Shown piece by piece: positions 9,946-18,657 of a stretch of 64,000 nt of DNA. The position numbers were made by a program, and so were the translations under genes. The stretch comes from Ditibartonella apihabitans. Lineage in GTDB: Bacteria > Pseudomonadota > Alphaproteobacteria > Rhizobiales > Rhizobiaceae. Numbering within the stretch: the stretch's first letter is position 1; every line of letters starts with the position of its first letter. Location: contig NZ_CP015820.1 in the NCBI RefSeq assembly GCF_002007485.1, positions 992,001-1,056,000 of the forward strand, in the 5' to 3' direction. The notes under the pieces are model-generated. The model saw nothing but the letters and a program-made list of their open reading frames with translations. It had not been told where the DNA came from and did not search any database.

Positions 9946-10207
9946 TTTCCTCAGGAATATCGCTTCCTGAAATCAATAACCTCATTGAAAATCGTCAGAC
10001 GATAAAAGGCTTAATCCCTCTGATAGGCTTTTTTTCAACTCCTCGTAAATTATATATAATAATATGTGCTTGTGATCAGTTTATGAGGCAGGGGGTCTAT
10101 TTCGACGGGCAATAATTTTTTTTAACCTTAATCGAAATTTTAACCGTCGAGTAACATTAACACGTTTTAATGGCTACAGTTGAGTATCGGGTATATGGAC
10201 AAAAAAC

Positions 10208-11392
10208 ATGCGTTTGAAAGTTATGAGTAAAGCTTCGCACCGCTATCTTCGAACAGCGGTATTGTTCATCCTAGCTGGTTTTGCCACGGGATGTAGTTCA
10301 GGTACTCAACGGTTTACCGACAGTTTTTATACCGGTGCTACCGCCAATCAGCAACAGGCGATCAACAAACAAGCCGGTTACCAACAAATGCCGCAAACCA
10401 CAGGCTCGATCCAGAGCAGCGAGTTGCCGCCCGTAGCCGGTCAACCTTCCTATCAGGCAGCCCAGTCGCAATCCCAACCGACTTATGGTTCTTCTGCTTC
10501 CCAGCCAACGCAGGTAGCATCTGCTGGTCAGGTCTTAGGCACACCGCCGCACAATCTTGGGCAGATGTCATCATCGTCTTCGTCAATGCCCTCACAATCG
10601 GCATCAAAGAAAAATGGCAGCTATATCGTACAAAGTGGCGACACACTTTATAGCGTTTCGCGGAAAACCGGCGTAAGCGTCGAATCGCTTAAAAGTGCTA
10701 ACGGTTTGAGCAATGGTGCAATCCGTGTCGGGCAATCATTAATTATTCCGGGCGGTCATAATACGGAAGTAGCTTCAACAGCTCCTCAAACAAAAACACA
10801 AACGCCGGCAGCTTCTCCTGAAACAAAGCAGGTAGCGCCGACAAAGACCGCTGCTGCAAGCCAGCCGGCATCTTCTCAACCGGCAGCCGAACCGGTTAAG
10901 ACCGCACAGAATGAACCCGCAAAACCTGCTGCCGAGCCTGCTGTTGCAAAAAGCAGCGATACGACGATGAATCAGGCTGAAAATGTAGCCGTTGTAGCAC
11001 CTCAGGCAACCGGCATTTCCAAAATGCGTTGGCCTGCACAGGGACGCATTCTTTCAAGCTTCGGTCAGAAAGAAGGTTCAAGCACGAATGACGGTATCGA
11101 TATTATGGCACCGGAAGGCTCGTCCGTTAAAGCGGCAGAAAACGGTGTTGTTATCTATGCAGGTGATGGTTTGAAAGAATTCGGAAACACTGTGCTTATC
11201 CGCCACGAGAATAATATTGTTACTGTTTACGGACATAACAGCAAAATTCTCGTTCAACGCGGACAGAAAGTCCGCCGTGGTGATGAAATCGCAAAATCGG
11301 GTATGTCGGGCAATGCATCGACGCCGCGTGTCCACTTTGAAGTGCGCAAGAATTCGAGCCCTGTCAACCCGATCAAATATCTGGAAAACTGA
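10208..11392 (+). CDS. nlpD: LysM and LytM (M23) domain lipoprotein, NlpD/DipM-like
   Basis: A likely outer-membrane or periplasmic cell-division factor that activates amidases. A hydrophobic signal segment ends in FATGC, a lipobox-like site with Cys as the lipid anchor. A Gln/Ser/Pro-rich linker leads to one LysM domain at about residues 137-183 (YIVQSGDTLYSVSRKTGVS), a second Ala/Pro-rich linker, then a LytM fold to the C-terminus. The zinc ligands of active M23 enzymes look lost: NDGIDIMAPEG has no His before Gly-Ile-Asp, and the HxH site reads RVHFEV. That is the pattern of NlpD/EnvC-type activators rather than endopeptidases. Followed by a strong terminator. Confidence 0.88.
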   Translation: MRLKVMSKASHRYLRTAVLFILAGFATGCSSGTQRFTDSFYTGATANQQQAINKQAGYQQMPQTTGSIQSSELPPVAGQPSYQAAQSQSQPTYGSSASQPTQVASAGQVLGTPPHNLGQMSSSSSSMPSQSASKKNGSYIVQSGDTLYSVSRKTGVSVESLKSANGLSNGAIRVGQSLIIPGGHNTEVASTAPQTKTQTPAASPETKQVAPTKTAAASQPASSQPAAEPVKTAQNEPAKPAAEPAVAKSSDTTMNQAENVAVVAPQATGISKMRWPAQGRILSSFGQKEGSSTNDGIDIMAPEGSSVKAAENGVVIYAGDGLKEFGNTVLIRHENNIVTVYGHNSKILVQRGQKVRRGDEIAKSGMSGNASTPRVHFEVRKNSSPVNPIKYLEN

Positions 11393-11421
11393 TAGCTCTA
11401 TAAAAGTCTGAATTTTACGAG

Positions 11422-11446
11422 AAAGCCGGTTTTTGACCGGCTTTTT
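11422..11446. terminator. bidirectional rho-independent terminator
   Basis: Stem AAAGCCGGT / ACCGGCTTT with a short T-rich loop, followed by more T; the A tract on the other side lets it work for both the nlpD-like gene (+) and the convergent DUF815 gene (-). Confidence 0.85.
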
Positions 11447-11466
11447 GTTATTTTATCGGAAGTCGC

Positions 11467-12345
11467 TTAATTGAGTTTCTTGCCCAATCGTCCGGCTAAT
11501 CCCATAATAAACTGCCATGCCACGCGTCCGGAACGGTTTCCACGCGTTGTTGCCCATTCGAGCGCATCATGATGGATTTTATCAAGCGGTTCATCAAGTC
11601 CGTAATGGCGAACATATCCGTCAATCATATCGAGATATTCATCTTGTGCGCATTTATGAAAACCGAGCCATAAACCGAAGCGATCCGACAACGAGACTTT
11701 TTCTTCGATTGCTTCGGAGGGGTTCACGGCGGTCGATGATTCATTATCAATCATCTCGCGGGGCATTAAATGACGGCGGTTGGAGGTTGCATAAAAAACC
11801 ACATTTTCCGGACGCCCTTCGACACCACCATCAAGGGCAGCTTTCAATGATTTATAAGACGTGTCATCCTGATCGAAAGACAAATCATCGCAAAAAATAA
11901 TTGACCGGTATGGCGTTTTTCTGAGTTCCGTTAGCAATATCGGCAATGTTCCTATGTCTTCACGGTGGATTTCAATAAGTTTCAATGGAAGTTTATCGGC
12001 TTTTTCTTCGTTAATTTTCGCTTGAACGGATTTTACCAATGAAGATTTGCCCATGCCTCGCGCTCCCCAAAGGAGTACGTTATTAGCCGGCAAGCCGTTA
12101 GCAAATTGGCGCGTATTTTCAATGAGCGCATCACGCGCCTGATCGACCCCCTTGATGAGGTCAATATCAATTCTATTTACGTGTTTGACAGGCGTCAGAG
12201 CAAGTTTATCAGGGTTCCATACAAAACAATCACAGTTATCCATATTAAGAGGCTTGGCTTCTGCGGGGGCCATGCGCGACAATATAGCAATCAGTTGATC
12301 CAGTTTGCGGTTTAGATTTTCATCAATCATTTTCATTTCCGCCAA
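11467..12345 (-). CDS. DUF815-family ATP-binding protein
   Basis: AAA+-type P-loop protein of unknown role. Walker A is LLWGARGMGKSS at about residues 90-101, Walker B IIFCDDLSF, and a sensor-like YATSNRRHLMPRE follows, all characteristic of the DUF815 family. 292 residues. It is convergent with the nlpD-like gene and divergent from yajC; no partner lies in the same operon. The start may be an internal Met (codon 4 or 6); this changes the product by only a few residues. Confidence 0.85.
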   Translation of the reverse strand: MAEMKMIDENLNRKLDQLIAILSRMAPAEAKPLNMDNCDCFVWNPDKLALTPVKHVNRIDIDLIKGVDQARDALIENTRQFANGLPANNVLLWGARGMGKSSLVKSVQAKINEEKADKLPLKLIEIHREDIGTLPILLTELRKTPYRSIIFCDDLSFDQDDTSYKSLKAALDGGVEGRPENVVFYATSNRRHLMPREMIDNESSTAVNPSEAIEEKVSLSDRFGLWLGFHKCAQDEYLDMIDGYVRHYGLDEPLDKIHHDALEWATTRGNRSGRVAWQFIMGLAGRLGKKLN

Positions 12346-12574
12346 TTAAGTAGAAGCGTATCTTTATCATGTGTAATATTAAAACCAAAATTTTTCTTCA
12401 TGAAAACATTGCCGGTTGCGTTCTTGCAGGCAAAGCTTTAATGCCTAGGATTGAATAAAAATCGCTTGAAGCGGTTGAATGAGCTTCAAGCTCGTTGATG
12501 TCGCGTTTGACTTGTCAATTACATGGATCAATCCAAAACGGGTAATGCCCGCTATCAAAGCTAGGAGATAGTTA

Positions 12575-13111
12575 ATGTTTATTACCAACGCTTATGCACA
12601 GGCCGCTGGTGGTTCGACGGGGGAAGTGTCAACTTTGATGACGTTTGCACCTTTTATTCTGATTTTCGTCATCATGTATTTTCTCATTATCCGGCCACAA
12701 CGCAACCAGATGAAAAAGCGTCAGGAAATGCTGAATGCCATTCGTCGTGGCGATACAGTGATTACTGAAGGCGGCCTCATCGGTCGTGTTACGAAAGTTG
12801 TTGGTGATGCTAACGGTGAAGTAGAAATCGAAATTGCAGAAAATACCCGCGTTCGCGTGATGCGGGCGAAAATTCTGACTGTCGAGGTCAAGGGAGAGCC
12901 GGTTAGTGAACAAAAGTCCAAGCCTGCACTAAAAGCTGCTAAAGGCAAAAATAAGAAAAAACAGTCGGATAATAGGCAAGAGTCAAACACTGATCAGACT
13001 GAACAAGCAGCTTCGGCCGAGGACAATAATAGCGGAAATGATACCGCAAAAATCGAGAAAGACGAAAACAAGTCCGATAGTGCAGCAAGTCAGGAAAAGA
13101 CCGGAGCTTGA
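12575..13111 (+). CDS. yajC: preprotein translocase subunit YajC
   Basis: Small inner-membrane partner of SecDF. The helix FAPFILIFVIMYFLIIRPQ with the RPQRNQMKKRQEML motif after it is diagnostic, followed by the small beta domain (GDTVITEGGLIGRVTKV). At 178 residues it is longer than the usual ~110: the last ~75 residues are Lys/Glu/Asp/Asn-rich low complexity. AGGAG at 12562-12566 precedes the ATG. A 247 nt gap with a perfect palindrome separates it from secDF. Confidence 0.93.
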   Translation: MFITNAYAQAAGGSTGEVSTLMTFAPFILIFVIMYFLIIRPQRNQMKKRQEMLNAIRRGDTVITEGGLIGRVTKVVGDANGEVEIEIAENTRVRVMRAKILTVEVKGEPVSEQKSKPALKAAKGKNKKKQSDNRQESNTDQTEQAASAEDNNSGNDTAKIEKDENKSDSAASQEKTGA

Positions 13112-13157
13112 ACGAACAGAAAACGGATATTTGACGTTTTTTTTAACTTTGTTAAAG

Positions 13158-13182
13158 ATGATTCCCGTTAAACGGGAATCAT
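13158..13182. promoter_or_regulatory. 25-nt perfect palindrome between yajC and secDF
   Basis: Arms ATGATTCCCGTT and AACGGGAATCAT flank a single A. In RNA it would form a stem with almost no loop, so two-fold symmetric protein binding is at least as likely as a hairpin. There is no T run after it, so it is not a standard terminator. A smaller palindrome (TTAAC TTT GTTAA, 13143-13155) lies immediately upstream. Confidence 0.5.
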
Positions 13183-13358
13183 TGATTCTTGCAAAATGGC
13201 AATTTCCACGAGTTCCTATCGGAATTGTCATTGAAAGTTTCTGAATAACAGGGTCTTTCCTGTTTGAAATGCTTGCTTTGGCGCGAATGTCATTGGCACA
13301 CTCTATTGATTGTAATTTTGGGAACGTAAAATTTTGAGGTAAAATCGGGAGCCTTCTC

Positions 13359-15605
13359 ATGCTTTATTTTCCTCGCTGGAAACGGCTTCTGATCTGGTTC
13401 GTCGTTCTTGTTGGCGTGATAATCGCCTTGCCCAATATTCTACCTCAGGCTTTGCTTGCCCATTTACCGCAATTCTATTCAACGCTTCATTTGCCAATGG
13501 GTGTAGATTTACAAGGTGGTTCGCGCCTTGTGGTCCAGTTGCCAAAAAATGAAATTGCTGAACGCGATGCGACAATAGACGTCATGAAAAGACGTCTCGA
13601 TATCGGAGCCGCGGGGTTTAAAGACTATTCTATTGCCAAGCAAAGCCGCGATAAAATCCGCATTGAAGTACCGGGACTTTTCGATGTCCAGTTGCTCAAA
13701 GATATCGTAAGTGTGACTGCGCGTTTTTCACTTTATGAGGAAGACACATCTGTTCCGGTAAACGATGTGATTATGGGCAAAGTTGCGCGTCCCGAAGGCA
13801 CAATTGTTACCTATTCAATGGATGACCCGCCGGTAAGCTATTTGCTGAAAGATCGTCCGTTTTTGACCAATGACAATATTGCGAGCGCCTATGCAGAAAA
13901 AAACACCGATACGGACGGCTCGTTATTAACTGTCGCATTGGATAGCGAAGGACAACAAAAACTTTCCGAATTTACCCGAAAAATTCCTGACAAGCGGCTT
14001 ATCATTGTGTTTGACAATGAAGTGCTGGCAGCGATGAGATTTCCGGTACCGATTGACGACGGCTATATTCGGGTAGGGCCATTGCCGGATGATGTAGCCC
14101 ATAATCTCGAAACTGTTCTGACAACCGGACCACTCCCGACAGATCTTACTTTTATTGAAGAAAGAACAGTGGGAGGAGACCTCGGAACAGCCTATGCAAA
14201 AGCCGGTTTGCACGCTGCTTTTGGCGCTCTTATTATTGTTGCCGTTTTCATGGTTTTGTCATACGGCCTTTTGGGGCTGACTGCCGATGTGGCACTGGCT
14301 GCCAATTTGATGATGTTGGTTGCAGTGTTAAGTCTTGTCGGCACACCGCTGACGCTTGCCGGATTTGCAGGTCTTGTTCTGATTATCGGAGTATCGGTTG
14401 ATGCCAATATTTTGATTTACGAGCGCGTACGCGAGGCAAGACGCAACAATTATTCGGTTACCCAAGCCGTTGAAGCCGGATTTTCCGGCGCCATGAGCAC
14501 GATTGTTGACGCGAACGTCACAACTTTCATTGCCGCACTGGTTTTGTTCATGTTGGGCACCGGTCCCATTCATGGCTTTGCGCTCACAGTTACGATCGGC
14601 ATTTTGACCTCGCTCTTTACGACCTTCACATTCACGCGGATGATGATCAGCTGGTGGATCCGGACATTCCATCCTCGTGAAATACCACAGCGTATCATTC
14701 GGATTATTCCCCCCAATACCAGTATCCGCTTTATGAAACTTGGCAAAATAACTCTGGCCTTGTCGACGGTGCTGATTATTTTAACTGGCGGTCTCTATGT
14801 GACAGCGGGGGTAAATTACGGAATCGATTTTGCCGGTGGATCTTTAGCGGTTCTCGAAGCTAAAAACGGTAAGGCCGATATTTACGACATTGCCTCGCGG
14901 GTTAACGATCTCAATATCGGGGGAGTCAATGTTTCGCCAACCAAAAGGCCTTCGGAAGCCGAATTGACAATTGCAAGTCAGGAAAATGGCGAAGATGCCG
15001 AACAAACTGTCGCGGTAAAACTTCGGGGCGAATTCGGCAGTGATTACACTTTGCAGCGCCTTGATATTGTCGGTCCGACAGTTTCGGCAGAATTGAGCCG
15101 TGTCAGCGCACTTGCTATTTTCGTGTCATTGCTGGCAATATTTGTTTATGTTCTATGGCGTTTCCGCTGGCAATTTGCAATCGGAGCCGTTTTGACAACG
15201 GTTCATGATATTATCATTCTTGTCGGCATTTTCCTGCTGTTCCAATGGCAATTCAATCTTTGGAGCATAGCCGCACTCCTTGCTATTATCGGCTATTCTT
15301 TGAACGACACGATTGTTGTTTACGACCGGGTCCGTTCGCTCCTTAAAAAACGCGGCAATATAGATATGCGCAGTCTCGTTGATATAGCTATCAACCGTAC
15401 CTTGTCGCGCACAATTTTGACCTCTCTTGCAACTTTGCTGGCACATGTCCCTCTTTATTACTTTGGCGGCGCCGATATGAAAGATTTTGCATCGGTTCTC
15501 CTCATTGGTATAATCATAGGCACATATTCTTCTATATTTATAGCCGGTCCATTGCTGGTGCTCTTGAGAGTCAAGCCGAACCAGACCGACGGTAAGGGTT
15601 CATGA
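13359..15605 (+). CDS. secDF: protein translocase subunit SecDF (fused)
   Basis: Proton-driven membrane component that pulls exported proteins from SecYEG on the periplasmic side. SecD comes first (GVDLQGGSRLVVQL, P1 domain, then helices with GVSVDANILIYERVREARR) and SecF begins near residue 450 (GVNYGIDFAGGSLAVLEA ... GYSLNDTIVVYDRVRSLLKK). Both halves keep the Asp/Arg helix motifs. At 748 residues it is on the short side for a fused SecDF. Its stop overlaps the ATG of the next gene by four bases. Confidence 0.95.
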   Translation: MLYFPRWKRLLIWFVVLVGVIIALPNILPQALLAHLPQFYSTLHLPMGVDLQGGSRLVVQLPKNEIAERDATIDVMKRRLDIGAAGFKDYSIAKQSRDKIRIEVPGLFDVQLLKDIVSVTARFSLYEEDTSVPVNDVIMGKVARPEGTIVTYSMDDPPVSYLLKDRPFLTNDNIASAYAEKNTDTDGSLLTVALDSEGQQKLSEFTRKIPDKRLIIVFDNEVLAAMRFPVPIDDGYIRVGPLPDDVAHNLETVLTTGPLPTDLTFIEERTVGGDLGTAYAKAGLHAAFGALIIVAVFMVLSYGLLGLTADVALAANLMMLVAVLSLVGTPLTLAGFAGLVLIIGVSVDANILIYERVREARRNNYSVTQAVEAGFSGAMSTIVDANVTTFIAALVLFMLGTGPIHGFALTVTIGILTSLFTTFTFTRMMISWWIRTFHPREIPQRIIRIIPPNTSIRFMKLGKITLALSTVLIILTGGLYVTAGVNYGIDFAGGSLAVLEAKNGKADIYDIASRVNDLNIGGVNVSPTKRPSEAELTIASQENGEDAEQTVAVKLRGEFGSDYTLQRLDIVGPTVSAELSRVSALAIFVSLLAIFVYVLWRFRWQFAIGAVLTTVHDIIILVGIFLLFQWQFNLWSIAALLAIIGYSLNDTIVVYDRVRSLLKKRGNIDMRSLVDIAINRTLSRTILTSLATLLAHVPLYYFGGADMKDFASVLLIGIIIGTYSSIFIAGPLLVLLRVKPNQTDGKGS

Positions 15606-15991
15606 TGTCTGATGCAATCAAGATGAGGGAGGCACATTTCCCCGGACGTGCGCCTATTGATGCTTATGGAAATGGTGGTTTCCGGTTTGCCGATATGTCG
15701 AATCGGGGCTCGATCATTTGCGTTCCGTCCGGCATATATGGTCTGGAAATGAAAACGCCTGTGCCGACCATGGAGGACATAAAGCATGTTCTTGATGAAG
15801 CTGATAAAATCGAGGTTTTTCTCGTTGGTACAGGAGAAAATTTGTTAAGGTTGCCTGAAAACTTGCGAATGGTTCTGCGCAAAAAACATATTTCTACAGA
15901 CACGATGAGTACCGGCGCTGCAGTTCGTACATTTAATGTTCTCTTGGCGGAAGATCGTGCAGTCGCCGCACTCCTTTATGCAGTTGAATGA
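15602..15991 (+). CDS. Mth938-like domain protein (NDUFAF3 homologue)
   Basis: A 129-residue protein of the Mth938/DUF498 fold, the family of the mitochondrial complex I assembly factor NDUFAF3. Recognisable parts are ADMSNRGSIICVPSGIY, IEVFLVGTGENLLRLPENLR and ISTDTMSTGAAVRTFNVLLAEDR. It overlaps secDF and the following gene by 4 nt each (ATGA), so all three are likely translated from one message. Association with secDF is known in alphaproteobacteria; a role in NADH dehydrogenase assembly here is inference. Confidence 0.85.
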   Translation: MMSDAIKMREAHFPGRAPIDAYGNGGFRFADMSNRGSIICVPSGIYGLEMKTPVPTMEDIKHVLDEADKIEVFLVGTGENLLRLPENLRMVLRKKHISTDTMSTGAAVRTFNVLLAEDRAVAALLYAVE

Positions 15992-16839
15992 ATAAAGAAG
16001 CTTCCTATTGTTTAAAACTGTTAAAAGAGAGCGATAGAGATCGCTATCTCTCGATATTATTCGCACCGCTACAATATCGCGAAGGACTTGCGAGCCTTTT
16101 TGCTTTTAATGTCGAGATCAATCGAATTTCGGAAACAGTGCATGAGCCGATGATTGGTGAAATTCGTTTGCGTTGGTGGCGTGATGCAATCGAAGCCGGT
16201 AAAACGGGTGAGGGCAATCCCGTCTTAAGTGCATTGCTTTCAACTATCCGGCAATATGATTTACCGAAAGCAGCGCTGCTACGCTATTGTGATGCACGTG
16301 TGTTTGATTTTTATGATGATCAAATGCCTGATCTCACAAGTCTTGAAGGCTATTGCGGTGAAACAACAAGTGCGCTTTTGGAACTTGCATGCCAGATTCT
16401 CGAAAAAAATGCGTCGTCATTGACGGCGGAAGCGTCAGGACACGGCGGTGTTGCAGATTTTATGTGTCGGCTCTTACGTTCGCTCCCCTTGTTAAAAGCA
16501 AATGGGCGCCAATATTTTCCGAAGAATATTGTTGAGGCAACGGCAGAGGATTTTATTGTTTCTGCCCCTCATAAAGAATCAGAACAGCAGAAAAAACTTT
16601 TAAACGCCGCAATCGAATTCGATAAAAAACATTATCAGAAATTCTATCAATATTATAAAAACTTGCCAGTCAGTGTGCGTCCGGTTTTTCTACCTCTGGC
16701 CATCATACCGGAGGCGCTACGAAAAATTGAAAAGAAAGGCACATTGGCGTTCAAAGAATGTGTCACACCTTCTCCGCTTCGCCATTATCTCGCTGTTACA
16801 AAAGCAGCTATAACCGGACGCATGCCAAAAATATTGTAG
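15988..16839 (+). CDS. squalene/phytoene synthase family protein (NDUFAF6-like)
   Basis: A 283-residue member of the trans-isoprenyl-diphosphate synthase superfamily (FNVEINRISETVHEPMIGEIRLRWW; YCGETTSALLELACQIL; MCRLLRSLPL). The Asp-rich DxxxD catalytic motifs expected for squalene or phytoene synthesis are not clear: only DFYDDQM resembles one. No carotenoid or hopanoid gene is nearby. The closest functional model may be NDUFAF6, a non-catalytic complex I assembly factor, which fits its coupling to the NDUFAF3-like gene. Enzymatic activity remains possible. Confidence 0.8.
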   Translation: MNKEASYCLKLLKESDRDRYLSILFAPLQYREGLASLFAFNVEINRISETVHEPMIGEIRLRWWRDAIEAGKTGEGNPVLSALLSTIRQYDLPKAALLRYCDARVFDFYDDQMPDLTSLEGYCGETTSALLELACQILEKNASSLTAEASGHGGVADFMCRLLRSLPLLKANGRQYFPKNIVEATAEDFIVSAPHKESEQQKKLLNAAIEFDKKHYQKFYQYYKNLPVSVRPVFLPLAIIPEALRKIEKKGTLAFKECVTPSPLRHYLAVTKAAITGRMPKIL

Positions 16840-16946
16840 ACCCGCACCATCGGGTTTGAAAATGCATGCATAGTTCCCGATTTTAAATGGCATGCCGCGT
16901 CGTTATCGTCTTTCAGCGCGGCATTAGCTGGACCACGCCGAAAATA

Positions 16947-18173
16947 TTATAAGCCGGCGCCGTCAGGAATGAAAATGCGGCATGGCTCGCCCACTTGAAG
17001 CGGCGTGCCGTTTTCTTCCCGAATGATGAGACAATTCGCATTGGCCATGAGCCGTATCAAGGATGAATCCTGACTACGCACCGGTGTGACCCATCTTTCA
17101 CCTTTTGCGTTAACGGTGAGATTGGCACGGACAAAATGTCGTCTCGGGCCGTTTTCCGGCAACGGGACAGCAAGAAGTGCGTCTTCGATATGAGGGCGAT
17201 AAGTTCTTCCTGAAAGTTTTTCCAATATCGGAACCAGAAAAATATGGCCGCAAACCATGCTTGACACAGGGTTACCGGGAAGCCCCAAAACCAGCATTTT
17301 ATGGTCATGTGGCAAAACCCCGAACATGAGGGGTTTACCCGGACGCATTGCAACTTTCCAGAAGTCGAGTTTCATACCTTCCGACTTCAAAACAGTTTGC
17401 ACAAGGTCATATTTACCGACAGAAACACCACCACTGGTGACAAGAAGATCAACTTTTTCTTCTTTTGCACGGTGAATCTTTTCGCGGATTGATTCTTCAT
17501 TGTCGCGAGCTATCCCGAGATCGACAACGTCGCAATGATGGCCCCTTATCAGATAGGTAAGACCATAGGAATTCGAGCATACGATCTGGTCTTTTCCGGG
17601 GATCTCGCCAGCTTCTACAAGCTCATTTCCTGTTGCCAAGACAGCAATTTTCGGACGCCTGACAACTTTTACCGCTCCATGGCCGGTTGACGCGCAAAGT
17701 GCCAAAGCAGAAGGCGTCATGACACGCCCTTTTTTAAGAACACTGTCACCTTTTTCGAAATTTCCGCCTCTGGGACGAATATTGGCATTCGGTTCGGGCA
17801 CTTTTGTAAAAGAGACGCTATCGCCTTCTATGACGGCGTTTTCCTGAATTATAACGGTATCGGCGTCGTCAGGAACGGGAGCACCGGTAAAAATCCGGAC
17901 AGTTTCGGCTTTGCCGATTTTTCCGTCATAGCCTTTGCCTGCTGCGGCCTCTCCGACAACATGGAATTTCGTGTCTTGCCGGTAATCCTGATAGCGTATG
18001 GCAAAACCATCCATAGCAGAGGAACGGAAGGGAGGTTCGGTCAATTCGGCTATAACATCCTGAGCCAGAACTTGCGCCTGTCCAACCTTGGTCAATGGAG
18101 TAAGCACGCTTTCAAGCGTTTCAGTTGCTGCAAGTAAACGGTTTAGAGATTCGTCAACATTGATGAGAGGCAT
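16947..18173 (-). CDS. moeA: molybdopterin molybdotransferase MoeA
   Basis: Inserts molybdate into adenylylated molybdopterin, the last step of molybdenum cofactor synthesis. Typical blocks are [32 protein letters not shown], the MPT-binding [14 protein letters not shown] and [13 protein letters not shown], and [12 protein letters not shown]. 408 residues, full length. The start overlaps the end of moaC by 20 nt. Past the stop, an inverted repeat with 8-bp arms (16892-16924) lies between the two convergent genes but lacks a T run. Confidence 0.94.
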   Translation of the reverse strand: MPLINVDESLNRLLAATETLESVLTPLTKVGQAQVLAQDVIAELTEPPFRSSAMDGFAIRYQDYRQDTKFHVVGEAAAGKGYDGKIGKAETVRIFTGAPVPDDADTVIIQENAVIEGDSVSFTKVPEPNANIRPRGGNFEKGDSVLKKGRVMTPSALALCASTGHGAVKVVRRPKIAVLATGNELVEAGEIPGKDQIVCSNSYGLTYLIRGHHCDVVDLGIARDNEESIREKIHRAKEEKVDLLVTSGGVSVGKYDLVQTVLKSEGMKLDFWKVAMRPGKPLMFGVLPHDHKMLVLGLPGNPVSSMVCGHIFLVPILEKLSGRTYRPHIEDALLAVPLPENGPRRHFVRANLTVNAKGERWVTPVRSQDSSLIRLMANANCLIIREENGTPLQVGEPCRIFIPDGAGL

Positions 18174-18656
18174 TTTTTTCTTCTCGCTTCCATGTGCCAG
18201 ATTTTCCTCCCCGCTTTTCCAATAAACAAATATTGCTGATGATCATGTTTTTATCGAGAGCTTTTGCCATATCGTAAATCGTCAAACATGTGATGGATAC
18301 AGCCGTCAAAGCTTCCATTTCGACACCGGTTTTGCCGTTAAGACTGACGGTTGCAGTAATTTGATAGCCGGGCAAATCATGATCGGCGGTAATGTCGATA
18401 GCAATTTTTGTGAGCATGAGGGGATGGCATAACGGAATAAGCTCCGATGTTTTTTTTGCCCCATAATGCCCGCTATTCTGGCTGTTGCCAAAACATCGCC
18501 TTTCGGGGCGTTGCCATTTTCGATTGCTTCGAGTGTTTCCCTTGCCATCTTTATAGAACCATGGGCAATAGCTATCCGGTCGGTTTCGCGTTTTCCCCCG
18601 ACATCGACCATGTGTGCTTCACCTTTGGCATTCACATGGGTTAGTTTATCGCTCAT
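18154..18656 (-). pseudogene. moaC: cyclic pyranopterin monophosphate synthase MoaC, frameshifted
   Basis: MoaC makes cyclic pyranopterin monophosphate in the molybdenum cofactor pathway. The first ~67 codons read correctly to [11 protein letters not shown]; the rest of the family sequence ([20 protein letters not shown] ... [19 protein letters not shown] ... [13 protein letters not shown]) continues in another frame. The break is at a run of eight A on the coding strand (T at 18450-18457); nine would restore an intact ~167-residue protein. All other parts, including the active-site MEALTA region, look undamaged, so this is a very recent lesion, a sequencing error in a homopolymer, or a slippery site. 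It lies between trpC and moeA with tight spacing. Confidence 0.85.
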
Positions 18657-18657
18657 T

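Noticed and set aside
9951..9970. TCAGGAA / TTCCTGA hairpin after pcm as a terminator
   Set aside because: No T run follows and the nlpD-like gene lies downstream on the same strand, so termination is not supported.
15988..16839. Carotenoid or squalene biosynthesis enzyme
   Set aside because: No terpenoid neighbour and no clear DxxxD pair; kept as family member with uncertain activity.
16892..16924. 8-bp-arm repeat ATGCCGCG / CGCGGCAT as a terminator between convergent genes
   Set aside because: The loop is long (17 nt) and neither side has a T run; left as an unassigned repeat mentioned under moeA.
18154..18656. Reading moaC as two separate small genes
   Set aside because: The two halves together match one MoaC exactly around the A8 run, so one frameshifted gene is the simpler account.
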